Positions 1-8,052 of a stretch of DNA of 64,000 nucleotides are shown here, piece by piece. The stretch lies in the NCBI GenBank assembly GCA_020847545.1, contig JADLBV010000070.1, positions 1 to 64,000 of the forward strand. Direction: 5' to 3'. Source of the stretch: Phycisphaerales bacterium. Its GTDB lineage: Bacteria; Planctomycetota; Phycisphaerae; Tepidisphaerales; Tepidisphaeraceae. The stretch's first letter is position 1. Each line of letters begins with the position of its first letter. The notes beneath the pieces are model-generated. The model saw only the letters and a list, made by a program, of their open reading frames with translations. It did not search any database and was not told the origin of the DNA. A program made the position numbers and the translations under genes.

Positions 1-108
1 AAGGTGACAATGCGTCAGATGATCTGGGACGAAGCGGTGGAGGATGTGATCAAAAAGAGTCATGAAAGGGCCGTGATCCGCCGACTCGAATTGCTACGGG
101 CGGCGTGA
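1..108 (+). CDS. C-terminal end of an unknown protein (partial)
   Basis: An open frame enters from the left edge and stops at TGA 106-108. It gives 35 charged residues ending in HERAVIRRLELLRAA. The stretch is lysine-, arginine- and glutamate-rich and reads as an amphipathic helix. Too little is present to name a family. It is probably the tail of a gene lying mostly outside the window; an internal ATG at 10 also exists, so a very small complete gene cannot be excluded. Confidence 0.4.
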   Translation, partial: KVTMRQMIWDEAVEDVIKKSHERAVIRRLELLRAA

Positions 109-470
109 AAACGGTCAGTTTGAGTTATTATATCGGAAAACCAAATGCAAAACTGACAAATGTCCCGTTTTTGAAGCGAAAACCGCCATAGAACAACGAT
201 TTGAAGGAATTAAGACGGTGACGCAGCTTGTGCTTTTAATTATTCAACGCAATGCTCCCACCATCTGCTCTCTATTCATTTTCCCCCTATTTTGATCTGT
301 GGTTGCATTTTTTCCCTGGTCGCAGCGAGGTCTTGAGATCGATTATTGATACGGGTCGGCTTCTCGCTCAACGGTTCGGACGTAGGCTTGGGGTCGCCAG
401 CGGAATTCAATCCTCCCTCTGACGAGGCATGTAGCAGAGTGGGAAGCTGATCCAAATTTTTTGGTGTGAA
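109..470. other. Intergenic stretch, AT-rich, no gene recognised
   Basis: These 362 bases lie between the partial gene at the left edge and the small membrane protein gene at 471. They are visibly more AT-rich than the rest of the window, with runs of A and T around 120-300. I found no tRNA-like fold, no terminator with a T tract and no convincing open frame. A short minus-strand frame starting at 651 covers 343-470, but it overlaps the better membrane-protein gene. Confidence 0.5.
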
Positions 471-821
471 CTATGTCAGTTTCCAAACAAGGCCGGTTAT
501 AAGCGCAATACCATTCAGCAGAAGTCCACCAATCAGGACTCGACTTGGTTTTCCTCCCTTGGCAATTCCGAAAATTGCGAGCAACAAAACAATTCCACAG
601 TACGCCAACGTACGATCCGTGAAATACTGCATCACCCGAAATAGGAGCCATTGCGAATCCGGCGTCACGGATCGCATGATCAAATTCCAGAAAATAGGGA
701 TGGACTCCATCAAGATCATCAAGACACCAACCACAACCGACAGAGTGCCCAAAACCGCCGGCTGCTTGGATTTCATTTCAGATGATCCGTAGTCAAAAAT
801 CGGCTCACGTTCCGGGCACAT
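471..821 (-). CDS. Small hypothetical membrane protein
   Basis: This 116-residue protein has about three hydrophobic segments: residues 22-46 (AVLGTLSVVVGVLMILMES), 72-88 (LAYCGIVLLLAIFGIAK) and 93-114 (SRVLIGGLLLNGIALITGL). The N-terminus is short and soluble, and the layout suggests an inner-membrane protein. I do not recognise a family. No strong ribosome binding site precedes the ATG at 821; an in-frame ATG at 776 would drop the first 15 residues and still keep all hydrophobic segments. It lies 42 bases downstream of the GbsR/MarR regulator on the same strand and could be co-transcribed with it. Confidence 0.55.
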   Translation of the reverse strand: MCPEREPIFDYGSSEMKSKQPAVLGTLSVVVGVLMILMESIPIFWNLIMRSVTPDSQWLLFRVMQYFTDRTLAYCGIVLLLAIFGIAKGGKPSRVLIGGLLLNGIALITGLVWKLT

Positions 822-863
822 AATATCACACCACCATCCGTGGGATGATCAATTGCACACCCC

Positions 864-1439
864 TCAAAACGCCCTCAACAACACCTTCACCACCCTTGTC
901 AACCCCGATTTGGCGTTGCCGATGAATTGCTGGAAAATTTTGTTGGTCACTTCCACGAATTCCTCCATCCCCATCAGGCGCTGGCGGGTCAGTTGCACAT
1001 CCAGTTGGTTGGCGGCCGATTTGCCGATGGATTTTTCGTCGATCATCCGCTGGCACTGCTTGATCGTCTCCAGAACCGGGTCCATCTCGCGGCGTTTGCG
1101 TTCGGCGGCGATGATCGAAAACATCTCCCACACATCGGAGAGGCTTTCAAAATATTCCTTGCGGTCCCCCCGCTTGTGCATTCGACGGATGATCCCCCAG
1201 TCGCACAGCGCCCGCAGGCTCATGCTGGCGTTGCCACGGCTGATGTGCAGGCGCTCCATCACATCGTCCGTGCATTGCGGCTGCGCGACGATGTACAGCA
1301 GCGCGTGTATCTCCGCCATGGTGCGGTTGATCCCCCACGTCTGCCCCATCTCACCCCATCGGCCGATGAACAAATCCTGGGCGGTGCGAAGCTGCTGGGC
1401 CGGGTCCACCGCCGTCGGGGCGGGTGCGGCAAGTAACAT
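864..1439 (-). CDS. GbsR/MarR-family transcriptional regulator
   Basis: A 191-residue DNA-binding protein. The N-terminal half carries a winged helix typical of the GbsR branch of MarR-like repressors: a helix with WGINRTMAEIHALLY, a recognition helix with ISRGNASMSLRAL, and a wing around KRGDRKEYFES. The C-terminal half is helical and probably dimerises. GbsR proteins in other bacteria control osmoprotectant or choline genes; the target here is unknown. I prefer ATG 1439 because AGGA at 1449-1452 lies nine bases upstream; a TTG at 1445 is an alternative. A perfect palindrome covers the region just upstream and includes the ribosome binding site, so autoregulation is likely. Confidence 0.85.
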   Translation of the reverse strand: MLLAAPAPTAVDPAQQLRTAQDLFIGRWGEMGQTWGINRTMAEIHALLYIVAQPQCTDDVMERLHISRGNASMSLRALCDWGIIRRMHKRGDRKEYFESLSDVWEMFSIIAAERKRREMDPVLETIKQCQRMIDEKSIGKSAANQLDVQLTRQRLMGMEEFVEVTNKIFQQFIGNAKSGLTRVVKVLLRAF

Positions 1440-1447
1440 GATCAACC

Positions 1448-1473
1448 ATCCTTTCAGTAACTACTGAAAGGAT
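1448..1473. promoter_or_regulatory. 26-bp perfect palindrome, probable operator of the GbsR/MarR gene
   Basis: Two 12-base half-sites, ATCCTTTCAGTA and its exact reverse complement, flank a two-base centre (AC). The palindrome ends nine bases before the ATG of the regulator and contains its AGGA ribosome binding sequence. Winged-helix dimers bind this kind of symmetric site, so repression of its own gene is the simplest reading. In RNA the same sequence would form a hairpin hiding the ribosome binding site. Confidence 0.75.
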
Positions 1474-1497
1474 ACAAAGCCCGTTTTGGCCGTCAAC

Positions 1498-2496
1498 TTA
1501 CAACCCCATCGACTTGTGCGCGGTGTGATCGGTCGGCCGGCGATAATGGCGCAGGTCGATCGATTTGAAAAACTCGATCGTCTTCGCCAACCCCTCTTTC
1601 AAGGAAACCTTGGGTTCCCAACCCAGCTTATCCTTGGCCAGCGTGCCGTTGGGCCGGCGTTGGCTGGGGTCGTCGGCCGGGCGGGGCAGGTGGACGATCT
1701 TGGACTTCGATCCGGTCTGTTCCAGCACCAGTTGGGCCAGTTGCAGCATGGTGAATTCACCGGGGTTGCCAAGGTTGACCGGCCCGATGAAATCATCCGG
1801 CCCGTTCATCATCTTGATCATGCCGTCGATCAGATCATCAACAAAGCAGAAACTGCGCGTCTGCGACCCATCCCCATAAAGTGTCAAATCCTGCCCTGTC
1901 AGCGCCTGCACGATGAAATTGCTCACCACCCGCCCATCATACGGGTGCATGCGCGGGCCATAGGTGTTGAAAATGCGGATGACGCGGATGTTGACGCGAT
2001 TCTGGCGGTGATAATCAAAAAAGAGCGTCTCGGCCGCCCGTTTGCCCTCATCGTAACAGGAGCGGATGCCGATCGGATTGACGTTGCCCCAATAGCTTTC
2101 GGGCTGCGGGTTGACCATCGGCTCACCATACACCTCGCTGGTGCTGGCCTGTAGAATTTTGGCCCGCACGCGCTTGGCCAGCCCCAGCACGTTGATCGCG
2201 CCCACCACGCTGGTCTTCATCGTCTTGACCGGATTGTACTGATAATGCGGCGGCGAGGCCGGGCAGGCCAGATTGTAAATCTCATCCACTTCCAGCCAAA
2301 GCGGATGAACAATGTCATGGCGGACCAACTCAAAATTGGGCTTGTTCAACAAATGGGCGACATTCTGTTTCTGGCTGGTGAAAAAATTGTCCACACAGAC
2401 GACATCATGTCCCTGCGCCACCATCCGGTCGCACAGGTGTGAACCCAGAAACCCCGCGCCGCCGGTGATGAGAATGCGTTTTAATGAATTGGCCAT
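1498..2496 (-). CDS. UDP-glucuronate decarboxylase (UDP-xylose synthase)
   Basis: This 332-residue extended short-chain dehydrogenase converts UDP-glucuronate to UDP-xylose with bound NAD. The Rossmann motif [10 protein letters not shown] is at residues 12-21. The substrate-site serine lies in STSEVYG, and the catalytic tyrosine and lysine lie in RSCYDEGKR, the form typical of true UXS enzymes. The family signature GNVNPIG precedes it. A related gene lies four bases upstream on the same strand, followed further upstream by a family 2 glycosyltransferase, which suggests one operon for a pentose-containing glycan. No UDP-glucose dehydrogenase is in the window. Confidence 0.88.
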   Translation of the reverse strand: MANSLKRILITGGAGFLGSHLCDRMVAQGHDVVCVDNFFTSQKQNVAHLLNKPNFELVRHDIVHPLWLEVDEIYNLACPASPPHYQYNPVKTMKTSVVGAINVLGLAKRVRAKILQASTSEVYGEPMVNPQPESYWGNVNPIGIRSCYDEGKRAAETLFFDYHRQNRVNIRVIRIFNTYGPRMHPYDGRVVSNFIVQALTGQDLTLYGDGSQTRSFCFVDDLIDGMIKMMNGPDDFIGPVNLGNPGEFTMLQLAQLVLEQTGSKSKIVHLPRPADDPSQRRPNGTLAKDKLGWEPKVSLKEGLAKTIEFFKSIDLRHYRRPTDHTAHKSMGL

Positions 2497-2500
2497 ATTC

Positions 2501-3442
2501 TTATTTCGGTTGGTTTGCCTCTAAATAATACTTGACGACCTGTTCCAACCCCTCTTTTCGCGAAACCACGGGGGTCCATGACAGAATTTGACGGGCGCGG
2601 GACAAATCCGGCTTGCGCAGCCGCGGGTCATAGGCCGGGCTGGGTTGAAAATCGATCCGGCTTCGCGTGCCGGGAACCAGCGACAAGATGTCGCGGGCCA
2701 GTTGCACAATCGTCACATCTTCCGGATTCCCCAGATTGATCGGTTCATGAAAATCAGCCTCCATGACCGCCCTGATCCCCCGCACCAGGTCGCTGACATA
2801 ACACAGACTGCGCGTTTGCGTCCCATCCCCAAAGACGGTCATCGGCTCATGATTGACGGCCTGACGGATGAAATTGGTGATCACCCGCCCATCCTTCAAC
2901 CCCATGCGCGGGCCGTAGGTGTTGAAGATTCGGATGATCCGCGTATCGGCCTGGCGTTCGCGATGATACGCCATGGTGCAGGCCTCGCTGAACCGCTTGG
3001 CCTCCTCATACATGCTGCGCAGGCCGATGGGATTGACGTTTCCCCAGTATTCCTCGCGTTGGGGATGGACGGCCGGATCGCCATAAATTTCGCTGGTGCT
3101 GGCGACCAGAAACCGTGCGTTTTTCTCCACCGCCAAATCGAGCAGATTCCACGTCCCCTGGCTGTTCACCTTCATGGTGGCGATCCGCATCTTGTCATAC
3201 GCCACCGGAGAGGCGGGCGATGCCAAATGGAATATCTGATCAATTGCCCCGTCGATTTTCAACGGCTCGGTGACATCGTGTCGAATCAACTCAAATCGCG
3301 GATGATTCCGCAAATGGGCAATATTTTCCGGCCGGCCGGTGACGAAATTGTCCACCCCCACCACCCGCGCGCCATCGGCCAGCAGCAGATCGCTCAAATG
3401 CGACCCAAGAAAACCCGCCGCTCCCGATATCAACACACGCAT
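2501..3442 (-). CDS. UXS-like NAD-dependent epimerase/decarboxylase (paralogue)
   Basis: A second extended SDR of 313 residues, clearly homologous to its neighbour: [10 protein letters not shown] at residues 7-16, [17 protein letters not shown] and the catalytic YEEAK. It differs at the active-site segment, where the usual CYDEGKR of UDP-xylose synthases is MYEEAKR, so it may use another UDP-sugar or perform another step. The gene ends four bases before the start of the first copy, so the two are probably co-transcribed. The pair probably arose by an old duplication. Sugar nucleotide decarboxylase or epimerase is the safest name. Confidence 0.8.
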   Translation of the reverse strand: MRVLISGAAGFLGSHLSDLLLADGARVVGVDNFVTGRPENIAHLRNHPRFELIRHDVTEPLKIDGAIDQIFHLASPASPVAYDKMRIATMKVNSQGTWNLLDLAVEKNARFLVASTSEIYGDPAVHPQREEYWGNVNPIGLRSMYEEAKRFSEACTMAYHRERQADTRIIRIFNTYGPRMGLKDGRVITNFIRQAVNHEPMTVFGDGTQTRSLCYVSDLVRGIRAVMEADFHEPINLGNPEDVTIVQLARDILSLVPGTRSRIDFQPSPAYDPRLRKPDLSRARQILSWTPVVSRKEGLEQVVKYYLEANQPK

Positions 3443-3466
3443 AATTGGCTCCCGCTCCGTCCAAGG

Positions 3467-4252
3467 CTAATTGCTGAACCGAAACCGAATGATCGTCAAT
3501 ATCGCCTTCAGACCATCTTTCCAGGTGATCTTTTTCCCCTCTTCATAGCTGCGTCCATAATACGCCACGCCAACTTCATAAATCCGCAGCCGCGGCCTGA
3601 TTTTAGCGATTTTTGCCGTAATTTCAGGTTCAAACCCGAACCGATTGCACCGAATCTGTATGCGGTCAAGAATCGGCTTGCGAAACACCTTGTAGCAGAC
3701 CTCCATGTCCGTCAGGTTCAGATTGGTGAACATGTTGCTGAAATGGGTCAGAAATTTGTTGCCGATGGTGTGCCAGAAATAGAGCACACGGTGCGGCTCG
3801 CCGATAAACCGGCTGCCATAAACCACATCCGCCTTCCCATCCACGATCGGCTGGAGCAATTTCATGTAATCGTCAGGGTCGTATTCGAGGTCGGCATCCT
3901 GAACCAGCACAACCTGTCCGGTGGCGAGCTTGAACCCATCGCGCAAGGCCGCTCCCTTGCCCTGGTTGACAGGTTTGTGATTGATCTTAAATTCAGTATT
4001 GGCAAATAGTTGCGGTAACTGGTCGAGTTTTCCGGCCGTCCCATCGGTGGAACAGTCGTTGACACAGATGATTTCCCGGACGATGCCGGGTGGAAGCTCG
4101 GCCGCCACAACCAGACCGACCAGTTTCTGAATCGTATCCACCTCGTTGTAAACGGGGATGACGATCGAAACCTTATCAATGGTCGGCGACGACCCGACGG
4201 CCTGACTGGCTTGGGCGGTGGCGGAGTCCGGTTGTTGCAAATTCATGCTCAT
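3467..4252 (-). CDS. Family 2 glycosyltransferase, DPM1-like
   Basis: A GT2 (GT-A fold) enzyme of about 261 residues resembling dolichyl- or polyprenyl-phosphate sugar synthases. The nucleotide-binding start is IVIPVYNEVDTI, followed by CVNDCSTDGT and the metal-binding QDADLEYDP, where the DxD-type acidic cluster lies. The YGSRF and GFEPEIT motifs are typical of the polyprenyl-phosphate mannosyl- or glucosyltransferase branch. No C-terminal membrane segments are present, so it would act at the inner face of the membrane on a lipid carrier. It lies upstream of the two UDP-sugar genes on the same strand. The start is uncertain: ATG 4252 is used, with TTG 4285 and ATG 4246 possible. Confidence 0.82.
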   Translation of the reverse strand: MSMNLQQPDSATAQASQAVGSSPTIDKVSIVIPVYNEVDTIQKLVGLVVAAELPPGIVREIICVNDCSTDGTAGKLDQLPQLFANTEFKINHKPVNQGKGAALRDGFKLATGQVVLVQDADLEYDPDDYMKLLQPIVDGKADVVYGSRFIGEPHRVLYFWHTIGNKFLTHFSNMFTNLNLTDMEVCYKVFRKPILDRIQIRCNRFGFEPEITAKIAKIRPRLRIYEVGVAYYGRSYEEGKKITWKDGLKAILTIIRFRFSN

Positions 4253-4378
4253 ACTGCGATTGCGGAAGGTCAGAATCCTATCCAACCGCCCGCAAATCGC
4301 AATTGGCCCCGCAACCGGCGTTTTTCGATATAAATGATCACATCATATACAATTCATTCATGCGAAAGGAATATTTTG

Positions 4379-5095
4379 ATGCGTAAGGCCAGCATCCTTT
4401 TAATTCTTCTGTTTTTTGGTATTGGAATTGGCTTCTGGAGTCGTACATTTTTTGGAAACTCAAATCACTTCCTTGAGCCGCTAGACCAACTTCTTTTAAG
4501 ATGTCAGGTCGAAGAGCCATCGAAACAGGAAGCAGGCGTTGTTCGTCAAGACACAGTCTTATTCTACAATCGTGATTATGTCATTTGGTGTCGGTCCAGA
4601 TCATCAGCAAATGGATTAAATCCTCATATTGCAGCAAATTCAGTTTATGTGTTTGACCGAAAGAAAATAATTTTACACATCGAATGTGATGGCACTAACA
4701 GCCTCCGCTATTCACCCATAGCGCGACAGTTGAAGGATGGTACAATCGCAATACTCTCATATACACTCAAGGGCTATTCTGGTTCCACAATGCATGGACA
4801 ATGTCGAGTATTTGTGATTGCAAACGGAATTGCGACGAAGGCATTTGAATCTGATTTTGTGGCCCTTGATCAGACACAGTCAACTCTGCCAAAACTGTCA
4901 TTTTATACATTCTCAAATAGCCTCGATGGTACAGCGGTTCTCATGGCGTTGACAGAAACATGGCAGATATCACCTGAAAACACTGTTAAAATAACGAACA
5001 TTAACGGGGAATTAAAAGCGATCTGGCATTATGACAAGGAGATGTTTCTGTCGCCTCATGATCCACCATCTACTTCCAGCGATGATGTTCCGTAG
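4379..5095 (+). CDS. Hypothetical exported or membrane-anchored protein, AT-rich gene
   Basis: This 238-residue protein starts with MRKASILLILLFFGIGIGFW, a signal peptide or N-terminal anchor. The rest is predicted to be extracytoplasmic and rich in beta-like stretches. I recognise no domain. ATG 4379 is chosen because GAAAGGA lies eight bases upstream; an earlier ATG at 4334 has no such support. The gene is noticeably more AT-rich than its neighbours and stands alone between minus-strand genes, directly followed by a REPIN-like repeat, which fits acquisition by transfer. Confidence 0.6.
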   Translation: MRKASILLILLFFGIGIGFWSRTFFGNSNHFLEPLDQLLLRCQVEEPSKQEAGVVRQDTVLFYNRDYVIWCRSRSSANGLNPHIAANSVYVFDRKKIILHIECDGTNSLRYSPIARQLKDGTIAILSYTLKGYSGSTMHGQCRVFVIANGIATKAFESDFVALDQTQSTLPKLSFYTFSNSLDGTAVLMALTETWQISPENTVKITNINGELKAIWHYDKEMFLSPHDPPSTSSDDVP

Positions 5096-5167
5096 GGTCC
5101 GCACCCGTGCGGACCATTCACTCCTCATGTGAACGAATAAGATGGTCCGAACAGGTGCGGACCCTAC
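5092..5167. repeat. REPIN-like pair of inverted REP hairpins (copy 1)
   Basis: Two arms, 5092-5117 and 5142-5167, are inverted copies of each other with two mismatches over 26 bases. Each arm starts with the tetranucleotide GTAG, followed by a hairpin with stem GGTCCGCAC / GTGCGGACC (imperfect in the second arm). GTAG plus a hairpin is the hallmark of REP elements mobilised by RAYT transposases, and two inverted REPs form a REPIN. It starts within the last codons of the AT-rich orphan gene and ends 39 bases from the fumC stop. It may also help stop transcription from both sides. Confidence 0.7.
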
Positions 5168-5205
5168 AAAATCGACACTGCAAATTGTGTGTTTTTACCG
5201 GCGAA

Positions 5206-6636
5206 TCACCCGCCCCCGCTGCCGACCATGTCGGCCTGGGGTTGGGTCATCCGGCGGGCATCGAGAACCTTGTTCAGCTCCGCATCGGACATCAATTTTC
5301 GCTGTTGGGCGACCTGGCGGACGGTTTTGCCGGTTTTGAAGGATTCCTTGGCGATGTCGGCCGCCTGGTCATAGCCGATGACCGGGGCGAGGCTGGTGCA
5401 CATCGCCAGCGATTGTTCGACGAGGCTTTCACATCGCTCGGTGTTGGCTTCGATGCCCGCCACCGTGCGATCCGCAAAGACGCGGGCAGCGCGGGCCAGC
5501 AATTCGATGGACTGGAGAATGTTGTAAGCCATCACCGGCATCATCACATTCAATTCAAAACTGCTGCCGATGCCGCTGCCGGCGAAGGTGATGGTGGCAT
5601 CATTGCCGATGACCTGTGCCGCCACCATCAAGGCCATTTCGCTCATCACCGGGTTGACCTTGCTGGGCATGATCGAACTGCCCGGCTGGGTGGCGGGGAT
5701 GCTGATCTCGCCGATGCCGCAACGCGGACCGCTCGCCAGCCAGCGGATGTCGTTGGCGATTTTGGTCATACTCACCGCGATGGTTTTAAGCTGACCCGAT
5801 GCCTCGACGATCCCATCCTTGGCGGCCTGTGCCTCAAAATGATTGCGCGCCTCGACAAAATCGATGCCGGTTTTTTGCGCGATCACGGCGATGGCATGTT
5901 TGGCAAAATCAGGATGCGAATTGATCCCCGTCCCGACGGCCGTGCCGCCCAACGGCAATTCCCGCAACGACTTGATCGCCTTCTGGCAACGGTCAACTCC
6001 CAACCGGGCCTGATGGGCATAGCCGGAAATTTCCTGTCCCAACCGGATCGGCGTGGCATCCTGCAAATGCGTTCGTCCGATCTTGACCACGCCATCGAGG
6101 GCATCCGCCTTGGCCTGCAGCTTGTCACTGAGATATTGCAACGCGGGCGACAACGTCTCCTTGATCGCCACGGCCGCGCTGATGTGCATGGCCGTGGGGA
6201 TGGCATCGTTGGAACTTTGTTCCATGTTGACGTGGTCATTGGGATGGATGGGGGATTTGCCACCCCGTTTGCCGGTGGCGATCTCATTGGCGCGCGAGGC
6301 GATCACCTCGTTGGTGTTCATGTTGGTGCTGGTGCCCGATCCGGTCTGGAAGATGTCGATGACAAACTGATCGTCCAGCTTGCCGTCGATGACCTCCTGC
6401 GCCGCCTGTTGGATGAGGGATTTTTTGGACTCATCGATCAATTTCAACTCGGTATTGATCTGTGCCGCTGCCCATTTGATCAACCCCATCGCCGCGATGA
6501 ACCGCCGGCCAAAACGCAGGTCGGAGATGGGAAAATTCTCCACCGCCCGCCCGGTCTGCGCCCCATAATACGCCTCGGCCGGAACCTGCATCTCCCCCAT
6601 TGAATCCTTTTCGCTTCGATACTGTTGCTGCGCCAT
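5206..6636 (-). CDS. fumC: Fumarate hydratase, class II
   Basis: This 476-residue enzyme interconverts fumarate and malate in the TCA cycle and needs no iron-sulfur cluster. Family motifs are in order: TGSGTSTNMNTNEV near residue 97, HPNDHVNMEQSSND near 130, GRTHLQDATPI near 187 with the catalytic histidine, and the flexible superfamily loop GSSIMPSKVNPV near 320 with the catalytic serine. The length matches class II fumarases. It stands alone on the minus strand, divergent from ilvC across a 177-base gap. Confidence 0.96.
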   Translation of the reverse strand: MAQQQYRSEKDSMGEMQVPAEAYYGAQTGRAVENFPISDLRFGRRFIAAMGLIKWAAAQINTELKLIDESKKSLIQQAAQEVIDGKLDDQFVIDIFQTGSGTSTNMNTNEVIASRANEIATGKRGGKSPIHPNDHVNMEQSSNDAIPTAMHISAAVAIKETLSPALQYLSDKLQAKADALDGVVKIGRTHLQDATPIRLGQEISGYAHQARLGVDRCQKAIKSLRELPLGGTAVGTGINSHPDFAKHAIAVIAQKTGIDFVEARNHFEAQAAKDGIVEASGQLKTIAVSMTKIANDIRWLASGPRCGIGEISIPATQPGSSIMPSKVNPVMSEMALMVAAQVIGNDATITFAGSGIGSSFELNVMMPVMAYNILQSIELLARAARVFADRTVAGIEANTERCESLVEQSLAMCTSLAPVIGYDQAADIAKESFKTGKTVRQVAQQRKLMSDAELNKVLDARRMTQPQADMVGSGGG

Positions 6637-6813
6637 GGTGAACGACCTTCCTTTGGTTTGGTTTGACTACAAAACCCCATTATGTCCACCCCAACCGATG
6701 GAGCAAGCGGCGAAATCGACACTGCCCACGATATTGAACATCCGCATTTTGACAGGCCCGTCATGGTGGGATAGCATCCGAAGTTTCCAATTGAGAATGA
6801 AAGGAATTTGAAC

Positions 6814-7830
6814 ATGGCTGAGCCGTTGAAGATGGTGTATGAGAAGGATGCCCCGCTGGATGCCCTCAAGGGCAAAACGGTGGCGATCATCGGGTTTGGG
6901 TCGCAGGGACACGCCCACGGGTTAAATCTGCGCGACAGCGGAGTCAAGGTGATCGTCGCCAACCGCAAGGACAGCCCCAACGGGCGGCTCGCCATCGAAA
7001 AGGGATTCAATCCGGTCAGCGTCGACGAGGCCGTCAAGGCGGCCGACCTGATCATCGTTACACTGCCCGATGAGGTGCAGCCGGAGGTGTACACCAAGAG
7101 CATCGCGCCGCATCTCAAGGCGGGACAGGCACTTGGGGCGACCCACGGTTTCAACGTCCATTTCAAGACGATTGTGCCCCCCAAGGATGTGGATGTGCTG
7201 CTGGTGGCCCCCAAGGGGCCGGGCCATCTGGTGCGCAGTGAATTTGAAAAAGGTGGCGGCGTGCCATGCCTGTTGGCGGTGTTTCAAAACGCCACCGGCA
7301 ACGCCCGCAACATCGGCCTGGCGTGGGCGCGCGGCATCGGCGGCGCGCGGTCGGGGGTGATCGAGACCACCTTCAAGGATGAGTGCGAAACCGATCTGTT
7401 CGGCGAACAGGCCGTCTTGTGCGGCGGGTTGTCCGCCTTGATCAAGGCGGGGTTTGAGACGCTGATCGAGGCCGGTTATCCACCTGAAATGGCTTACTTT
7501 GAATGCGTCCACGAGGTGAAACTGATCGTGGACCTGATCTATCAGGGCGGGTTGGATTACATGCGCTACAGCATCTCCAACACGGCCGAATATGGGGACC
7601 TGACCCGCGGGCCGCGGCTGATCAACCAGCAGACCAAGCAGGAGATGAAGAAAATCCTCTCCGAAATCACCAGCGGCCAGTTCGCCAGGGAATGGCGCGC
7701 GGAATATGAAGGGGGCATGAAGAATTTCAAACGGCTCTACGAACAGGACAACAATCACCCGGTCGAAGTGACCGGCAGAAAATTGCGTAAAATGATGCCG
7801 TGGCTCAACGCCAAGGAACCGCCGAAATAA
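6814..7830 (+). CDS. ilvC: Ketol-acid reductoisomerase
   Basis: This 338-residue class I enzyme of isoleucine, leucine and valine synthesis rearranges and reduces acetolactate or acetohydroxybutyrate with NAD(P)H and magnesium. The Rossmann motif [13 protein letters not shown] is at about residues 27-39 and the cofactor-specificity loop reads [20 protein letters not shown] carries the metal-binding acidic residues, and [18 protein letters not shown] is the typical C-terminal knot. ATG 6814 has AAAGGA eight bases upstream. No other ilv or leu gene lies beside it. Confidence 0.96.
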   Translation: MAEPLKMVYEKDAPLDALKGKTVAIIGFGSQGHAHGLNLRDSGVKVIVANRKDSPNGRLAIEKGFNPVSVDEAVKAADLIIVTLPDEVQPEVYTKSIAPHLKAGQALGATHGFNVHFKTIVPPKDVDVLLVAPKGPGHLVRSEFEKGGGVPCLLAVFQNATGNARNIGLAWARGIGGARSGVIETTFKDECETDLFGEQAVLCGGLSALIKAGFETLIEAGYPPEMAYFECVHEVKLIVDLIYQGGLDYMRYSISNTAEYGDLTRGPRLINQQTKQEMKKILSEITSGQFAREWRAEYEGGMKNFKRLYEQDNNHPVEVTGRKLRKMMPWLNAKEPPK

Positions 7831-7861
7831 TCGTCGGTTCAGGGATCGAAACTCTCCCCAG

Positions 7862-7893
7862 CGGCACGGGATCTTCCCGTGCCGTTGATGCTT
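7862..7893 (+). terminator. Putative terminator hairpin after ilvC
   Basis: A perfect ten-base stem, CGGCACGGGA (7862-7871) pairing with TCCCGTGCCG (7875-7884), with a three-base loop, begins 31 bases after the ilvC stop. The following bases are T-rich only in part (TTGATGCTTT), so termination efficiency is uncertain. Confidence 0.5.
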
Positions 7894-7929
7894 TGGGAAC
7901 CAACGGAATTGGATCATGGTGAAAATGAA

Positions 7930-7991
7930 TGGTCCGCGGGGCGGACCCTACATACCGAATCATGATTTCGTAGGGTCCGCCCCGCGGACCA
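7930..7991. repeat. REPIN-like pair of inverted REP hairpins (copy 2)
   Basis: Arms 7930-7951 and 7970-7991 are perfect inverted copies of 22 bases separated by 18 bases. Each arm is GTAG followed by a hairpin with stem GGTCCGC / GCGGACC and a CCC loop. The same GTAG-GGTCCGC start appears in the copy at 5092-5167. It lies between ilvC and the agmatine deiminase gene, and no RAYT transposase gene is in the window. Confidence 0.75.
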
Positions 7992-8052
7992 TCTTCAATT
8001 CAATCCCCGACTCCACGCAAAATACAAAAACCATCATTGGGTAAATCAATCC

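Noticed and set aside
343-651. A minus-strand frame of 102 codons in and beyond the AT-rich gap
   Set aside because: It overlaps the better membrane-protein gene. Its end (EFRWRPQAYVRTVEREADP) reminded me vaguely of repeated short frames in planctomycete genomes, but I could not verify this.
2588-4009. A 473-codon plus-strand open frame opposite the UXS paralogue and the glycosyltransferase
   Set aside because: It spans two real genes on the other strand and their intergenic gap, with no domain and biased composition.
5107-6603. A 498-codon plus-strand open frame opposite fumC
   Set aside because: It is the mirror of a strongly conserved enzyme gene in a GC-rich genome; its translation is rich in His, Gly, Asp and Arg without any motif.
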